A stretch of DNA of 64,000 bases, taken from assembly GCA_958450365.1 (NCBI GenBank), contig CAUEEP010000733.1, forward strand, positions 3,451,001 to 3,515,000, written 5' to 3'. The notes under the pieces are model-generated. The model did not search any database and had not been told where the DNA came from. It worked only from the letters and a program-made list of their open reading frames with translations. This DNA comes from Mesorhabditis belari (taxonomy: Eukaryota > Nematoda > Chromadorea > Rhabditida > Rhabditidae). Positions 59,250-64,000 of the stretch are shown piece after piece. The first letter of the stretch is position 1. Each line of letters opens with the position of its first letter. Both the position numbers and the translations under genes were made by a program.

Positions 59250-61952
59250 ATGTCAGGGAAAAAGATTCTCCGAAGATTCTCTTCAAGTATTTCTGGTAAG
59301 AGTTAGTTAAATTCTTTTTTTAAAATCAATCTTTAGATCTACTCAGTCTTCAAAAGAAATGTGAAGCAGAAGATGAAAAAGATTGGTGAAAGAAAGAAAT
59401 TTTATATAAATAATATTTTTTTTTAAGCGCAACTCCTTTACACCAAGCGATTAGAATTGGGAGCTCGGTGATGGCAAAGAATATACTTGAGAATAAGCTT
59501 GTTTGGGTGGATGAAGAGGATGGGAAAGGTGAGGCAGAAAGCTAGAAATTAACAGTTAGATTAGTAAGATCTGGTTTTTGAAACTGGCATTGACATTGTT
59601 GTTGTCATTGTGTAAATTATATTGAGAAGTAGGTCGAACAGCTCTCCATTACGCGATTGAGCAAGGATCCTACGATCTTGCCTCGATTCTCCTCCAAGCT
59701 GGCGCAAATACAGATTGTGTTGATTTCTCGGGATTGTCTGCTTGCCATTTAGCGGCAAAAGATGGATTTATCGATTTGGTAAACTGATTCTTTGAAAAAG
59801 CATTTAAATTCTTAAATTCTTTTTCAGTTTGATCTCCTAATTTATTATAAATGTGATCTATGTGCTGTTGATAAAACTGGAAAGACACCGTTCGATCTGG
59901 CTTCTGAATTTGGTAGAGAGAAGGTTGGGATTTTGAATTTGTTTATGAATAAGGTAATGGTAAAGAATGAGAGTGAATGATAGGTAAATGGGAAGATGGA
60001 GGTACAGTTATTTTATTTATTATATGTGCTGTTGATAAAACTGGAAAGACACCGTTTGATTTGGCTTGTGAATTTGGTAGAGAGAAGGTTGGCATTCTGA
60101 ATTTGTTTATGAATATGGTAAAGAAAGATTTCCGGGAAGGGGATTGAACTCTCGATCTTTTTACTTTCTGAACAAATGCTTTAACTGTTAAGCTATGAGT
60201 TTTCAGATGGTTGAGCGTTTTTTGGAGAGTCGGGTAGCTGTTTCCTCTTTGATGCAAGCTGGAGTCTCACACACGGCTAAAGCTCTTCATTTAGCGGCAA
60301 GAATGGGACATGTGAATGTGAGTTTTGAAGTCTCGGACTTGATCTTATTTAGCTTTGACTAGCTTTGACCTAAACTAGTTTTTAATGAAGTAAAGTCAAT
60401 CGTGTAAGTCTTTCACTTACGATTAACATTCGCTAAACCTTAATTAGTTCATTTTTAGATTGTAGCTCTTTTATTGTCTCATGGTTGGCCGATTAACACA
60501 ATGGGATCAAATGGAAGTCCTTTACATGAAGCTGGATCTCATGGACGAGTTCAAGTTGTTCGCTTTCTCTTACATGTACGTTTAACAAATCAATCAACAA
60601 CAATTTCTGCTTTTATCTTTAAATCTATTGTTTTTTTATTATTTAAAAACTAAATCTATACATAAAAATCAAACGTTTGACTAAACTAAAAGTGCTTTTA
60701 AAAGTAAGGTAAAAGTTTTAGAAAGATTTTAATAAAAACCCGTATTTTGGTGACGATTTTACGGGTTTCCAAGCTTTTGCAGAAGCTCAACATTCTAATC
60801 TCCCACTATTATTGAGATACTTGTTCTTCTTTTTTCTTTAACTTTTTACTGGATGGTTCGTGGATTTCATCTTCTGATTCAGAGATTGGATGGGGTTGAG
60901 CCAACGTGATTTTCATTCGGATTGGACTTGTTCCACCAGTAATCTAAAGACAATCAATAATACTTATATAAGACAAAAGAAAACTTTCTATTCTTTTTAT
61001 TTGAAATGCTCCTAGTCAACTAGCTGTAATACTAAAATTACGTTTTCTTTTTGCTCAAGGCTTTCGGTATTTTCTCTAATAGTAGTGCACCCAAGCGAGC
61101 CGAGTTGATGACGATTTTACGGTTTCCAAGTTTTCGCAGAAGCTCAACACTCTAATCATCGTCAAGATCTCATCGTCAGCTACATTTTCCGACCCCACAT
61201 CGATAGGTTCTGATAAGCGGTTTTCGAGATTTCGAGGAATTTAGGCAATGCTCTCGGTGCACTACTATTAGGGAAAATACGGTCTATATTGTTAAAAATG
61301 GGCTCATTCCGCGTCTTTTTTAGTCAGTCTTTTCTTCCCCATGGTTACCGTACTCTCTCTAATAGTAGTGCACCCAAGCGAGCCGAGTTCGTGACTATTT
61401 TACGGATTCCAAAGTCTTCACAGAAGCTCAACACTTAAATCCCCACAAGATCTCATCGTCAGCTACATTTTCCGACCCCACATCGATAGGTTCTGATAAG
61501 CTGTTCTCGAGATTACGAGGAATTTAGGCGACGCTCTCGGTGCACTAGTATTAGAGAGAATATGGTAATAAGATTTAAATCTTACTATTTTACTAAATCA
61601 TCGTATAAACAGAATAAAACAAATGTTTACTCTGAAAAAATGCTGAAATTTTCGCATATTGTTATTTTAATGAGACGTGAGAAGTGTAAAAAGAGAAGGG
61701 GAAACGAGAAGAGAAGAGATAACCCTTTAACCCCCACAAATTTCATCTCTGTATAGATAAACCGGTTTTAACCGAGTTTTTTTGCACAAGTTATTGAAAC
61801 TTTTCTGTAAAATTTGAAAAAAAAACTACAAATCTAGGCTAATGTTGATGCTAAATTGGAGAACAATCAGGGCCAAACGGCTTACGATTATGCGAAAAAG
61901 CATCAGAATCGAAATCCGATCACCTACAAGGAGGTTCGATATCTGCTGAAAG
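59250..61952 (+). CDS. Ankyrin-repeat protein, CASKIN/ANKS1-like, 3' end not resolved
   Basis: Exons: 59250-59295, 59337-59385, 59428-59528, 59633-59778, 59828-59953, 60207-60317, 60459-60575, 61838-61952; about 270 residues, in phase, with a donor at 61953. At least six ankyrin repeats are readable: ATPLHQAIRIGSS, RTALHYAIEQGSYD, LSACHLAAKDGFID, KTPFDLASEFGREKVG, KALHLAARMGHVN, SPLHEAGSHGRVQVVRFLL and QTAYDYAKKHQN. The pattern of a DLASEFG repeat, then ALHLAA and LHEAGSHG repeats resembles CASKIN and ANKS1 proteins, which are scaffolds with SH3 or SAM domains after the repeats. I cannot find those domains before 64000; the gene may continue beyond the window, or read through to TGA at about 62036. 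The long intron 60576-61837 holds an inverted TIF1 exon copy and a transposon pair. Confidence 0.85.
60022..60117 (+). pseudogene. Intronic partial duplicate of the preceding ankyrin exon
   Basis: About 96 bp repeat the 3' part of exon 59828-59953 (AVDKTGKTPFDLACEFG). It lacks the first ten codons and the acceptor. This copy, with its flanks, is the likely source of the fragment at 49942. Confidence 0.85.
60130..60206 (-). repeat. tRNA-like element adjoining an exon acceptor
   Basis: Minus strand: TAGCTTAACAGTTAAAGC as A-box region and GAGAGTTCAATCCCC as B-box. The plus-strand end of the element supplies the TTTTCAG acceptor of exon 60207-60317. Acceptor-stem pairing is poor. Confidence 0.55.
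60733..60800 (-). mobile_element. Fragment of the ACCGTATTTTC MITE
   Basis: Interior piece (ACGGGTTTCCAAGCTTTTGC...CTCAACATTCTAATC) directly adjacent to the captured TIF1 exon. Confidence 0.75.
60809..60943 (-). pseudogene. Inverted copy of the terminal exon of the TIF1-like gene
   Basis: 135 bp, the same length as exon 9873-10007, and still open: ITGGTSPIRMKI...SQ-stop with about half a dozen amino-acid changes. The acceptor (CTTTAG) and about 115 bp of intron are also present, followed by the transposon pair. It is antisense to the host ankyrin gene. Confidence 0.92.
61065..61566 (-). mobile_element. Paired MITE (ACCGTATTTTC family), dimer 5, inverted
   Basis: Same two elements and spacer as at 9255, and in the same position relative to the TIF1 terminal exon, so it was copied with it. 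Confidence 0.88.
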
Positions 61953-63154
61953 GTGGGTTAATTAGATCAATTAGATTTTTTTTATATTGCTCAATCTTTA
62001 TTCATTGCCTTTATCCCAAAAATCTCGACCGGAGTTGATTCAGTAACTAGTAAAAGTTCTAGTTTAGTGTTAGAGCTTGAAAAGTGGTTTACAATGGTTT
62101 ACTAGTGGAAAGCTAATATATTCAATCAGCTTTTCAACTTCTATTAGTTCTCGAAACAATTTCAAACTTGAACTAGAAGCTTGTAAGTAAATTGTTTAAG
62201 TAGTTTAGTCATGATTACTACTAAACAGCTCGTGATCTTAAGTAATTTGATTTTCGTTCCTTTTGATAAGCAGCTTTGTCTTTCTTTTCCTTTTTCTTGT
62301 GTGCCAATTTGTGGTCATCGTGTGTTGTAAATTGTGGATTTGAGGAAAGAGAAGACAAGGGAAAGAGAAGGGAAAGACAAGGGAAAGACAAGGGAAAGAC
62401 AAGGGAAAGACAAGGGAAAGACAAGGGAAAGACAAGGGAAAGACAAGGGAAAAGAAAGGAAAATAAAACAGGTGTGGATTGAATGAATAGCATAGGAATA
62501 TCATAAGATTTCCACCATTTGTACATTTTATTTATCATTCTTTAGCTAAATATTAAATCAAATCAAATCAAATCAAATCTTCGAGAATTTTGTTGATTTT
62601 GTAATCTTTTCTTTTTATCTCTAACTTTGTCCTTTATATCCATGAAGTTCTCGCTTTAAAATCATCGATTTTAAGCATTTAAGCAGATAAATATTTGAAT
62701 AGAAAGCCGATCAACTCGAAGTAGTAGATAAAATAGATCATTTGAGCAATTCGGGGGGAAAAATGAAGTGATTGTTCACCCTTTTCCATTCACAATCCCT
62801 TTCTCTTTCTCTTTTCCCGGGTTCTCCGATTTCCCGCGGATTTATTTATTCGTCATACACACCCAACATAAAGCCAAAGAGTGAACCTAGTCTATAGATT
62901 CATTCCGGAGATTCACCCCTCATTTCACGAATTCTTGGCTGGCTATCTGGCTATACAATATGTTTAAATTATTTTGAATGCTCACTAAGAAATTGCTTGA
63001 ACTTAACATTGATTTTGAATAACGCAAAATACGTGCTTTTCTTATAAGAATACATGCTTTTCAGTTTTCATTCAGTTTTAGAGATAAGCGCTTTTAAAGT
63101 TTTTTGAAAAAATGGCACCGCCGGGGGTATGACACCAAATTTTGTCACCACCAA
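61953..63154. other. Region after the last recognised ankyrin exon
   Basis: An 11-bp tandem repeat (GGGAAAGACAA)n of about ten units lies at 62355-62455. No SH3 or SAM exon could be found on the plus strand. Confidence 0.4.
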
Positions 63155-63240
63155 GCAACCGGATAGTGCAGTGGTTAGTGTGCTTGGCCCTGACACTCCT
63201 CCTGGGTCGGGGTCTCTGGTTCGAATCCCCTCATTGTCAC
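63155..63240 (+). repeat. tRNA-like element
   Basis: GGATAGTGCAGTGGTTAGTG resembles an A-box and CTGGTTCGAATCCCC a B-box, with a long variable part. The acceptor stem is not complementary. Confidence 0.6.
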
Positions 63241-64000
63241 TACTCTTTTTGCTCAGTACTAAAATCAATTTTTAAGTTCTTTAAAGTATCCATAAATGGT
63301 AAGAAGCTAAAAAGGGCTCCTGAAAATGGCTGAGAACAACTTTCAGTGAAGAATATCAGCTCTTTTCGAGTCACATCTCTTCACATCATAGCATTAAATC
63401 TCATTGTTCAATCGGATTAAGGAAAGCATTCAATTGTATGAGAACTTGTTATTTTCGAAAATTTCTAATACTTCTTCAGGCTTTAGGTCATTTTAAAGTT
63501 AAATTTACTGCTCCTAAATATCTTCAGACAATTCTTACCTGATAAAGCTTTTCATCTTGCTTTACCTGAGAATTTCCACCTTGGGTAGCTCATTAAATAA
63601 TCGAGAATGGGAATGGAGGGAAGAGAATTGGGGAAAAGACAGAAATTGTAGTGTACTGCTGAATTTCCTTTCTCGTTGCCTATACGACGATCAGAATTGC
63701 GCGCCCCTTTGACATTGCCAAAATTCTTTCTCATTTAGAAGCTCTAGAATAAGAAAAATCTAGCTCTTGTCTTGCTTACTAGCTTTTCATAATCAATTTT
63801 GATTTACAACCAGTCTTTCATAAGCTTCTCATTATAGAATTTAGAGTTTAAAACCTGATCAACTGATAAATTAAGATCATTTCGATGTTCTCTGGTTAAA
63901 ACTTATAAGTAAATAGTGTGTAAAGATCGGTTGTACACAGCTTTCCGTGTTCCCCAAATTTGCATCGATTTCCCTAATGGATGCTCTAATTGGTGGCTCG
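63241..64000. other. Unassigned 3' end of the window
   Basis: A TTCTTCAG acceptor near 63478 opens a frame of 20 codons only. No supported feature. Confidence 0.35.

Overview
The window is nuclear DNA from a free-living type (rhabditid) nematode. The coding exons are short, split by many introns (the smallest about 34-46 bp), and most acceptors read TTTCAG or TTTTAG. Several genes have an acceptor-like TTTCAG just upstream of the first ATG with no preceding exon, as expected for spliced-leader trans-splicing. There is an interstitial tract of the nematode telomere repeat TTAGGC (here as GCCTAA). Intergenic DNA and introns are AT-rich and full of small inverted-repeat transposons. No ribosomal RNA, CRISPR array or prokaryotic feature is visible.

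I could assemble six genes exon by exon with consistent splice phases. (1) 735-10007, +: a TIF1/TRIM24-33-like chromatin protein with a Gln-rich N-terminus, a B-box C-terminal coiled-coil region, a nuclear localisation signal, a PHD finger and a bromodomain. (2) 12680-16706, -: an SLC22-like major facilitator transporter, first exon not found and C-terminus short. (3) 23376-26801, -: an MFSD5 (molybdate-anion transporter) homologue, complete over 13 exons. (4) 37819-38025, +: an unrecognised 68-residue charged protein with a good polyadenylation signal. (5) 39599-45665, +: a SERAC1-like serine hydrolase, complete over 15 exons. (6) 59250-61952, +: an ankyrin-repeat protein of the CASKIN/ANKS1 type, probably running on beyond the part I can follow. 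The genes have no obvious functional link and do not look like an operon.

The rest is repeats. 10.0-12.6 kb holds a GC-rich tandem repeat; 16.7-23.4 kb holds stacked and nested inverted-repeat elements; 26.8-37.8 kb is a gene desert with minisatellites, foldback elements, paired tRNA-like elements and one very GC-rich 150-bp island; 45.7-59.2 kb is another desert with minisatellites and MITEs; 62-64 kb shows only repeats. Recurrent families are a Tc1-like MITE beginning CAGTACTGGACAAT, a pair-forming MITE beginning ACCGTATTTTCTCTAATAG, a MITE beginning TACCGTAAATACTG, mariner-like MITEs beginning TTAGGTTG, and several degenerate tRNA-like elements.

The most interesting pattern is capture and re-use of host exons. 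The terminal exon of the TIF1-like gene, with its neighbouring transposon pair, sits inverted inside an intron of the ankyrin gene with its frame intact. An ankyrin-gene exon fragment lies inside a long-inverted-repeat element 10 kb away. A SERAC1 exon plus a tRNA-like element lies inside a Tc1-like MITE. Further exon-edge duplications occur in the TIF1-like, MFSD5-like and SLC22-like genes. All gene models come from reading splice sites by eye, without transcripts or database searches.
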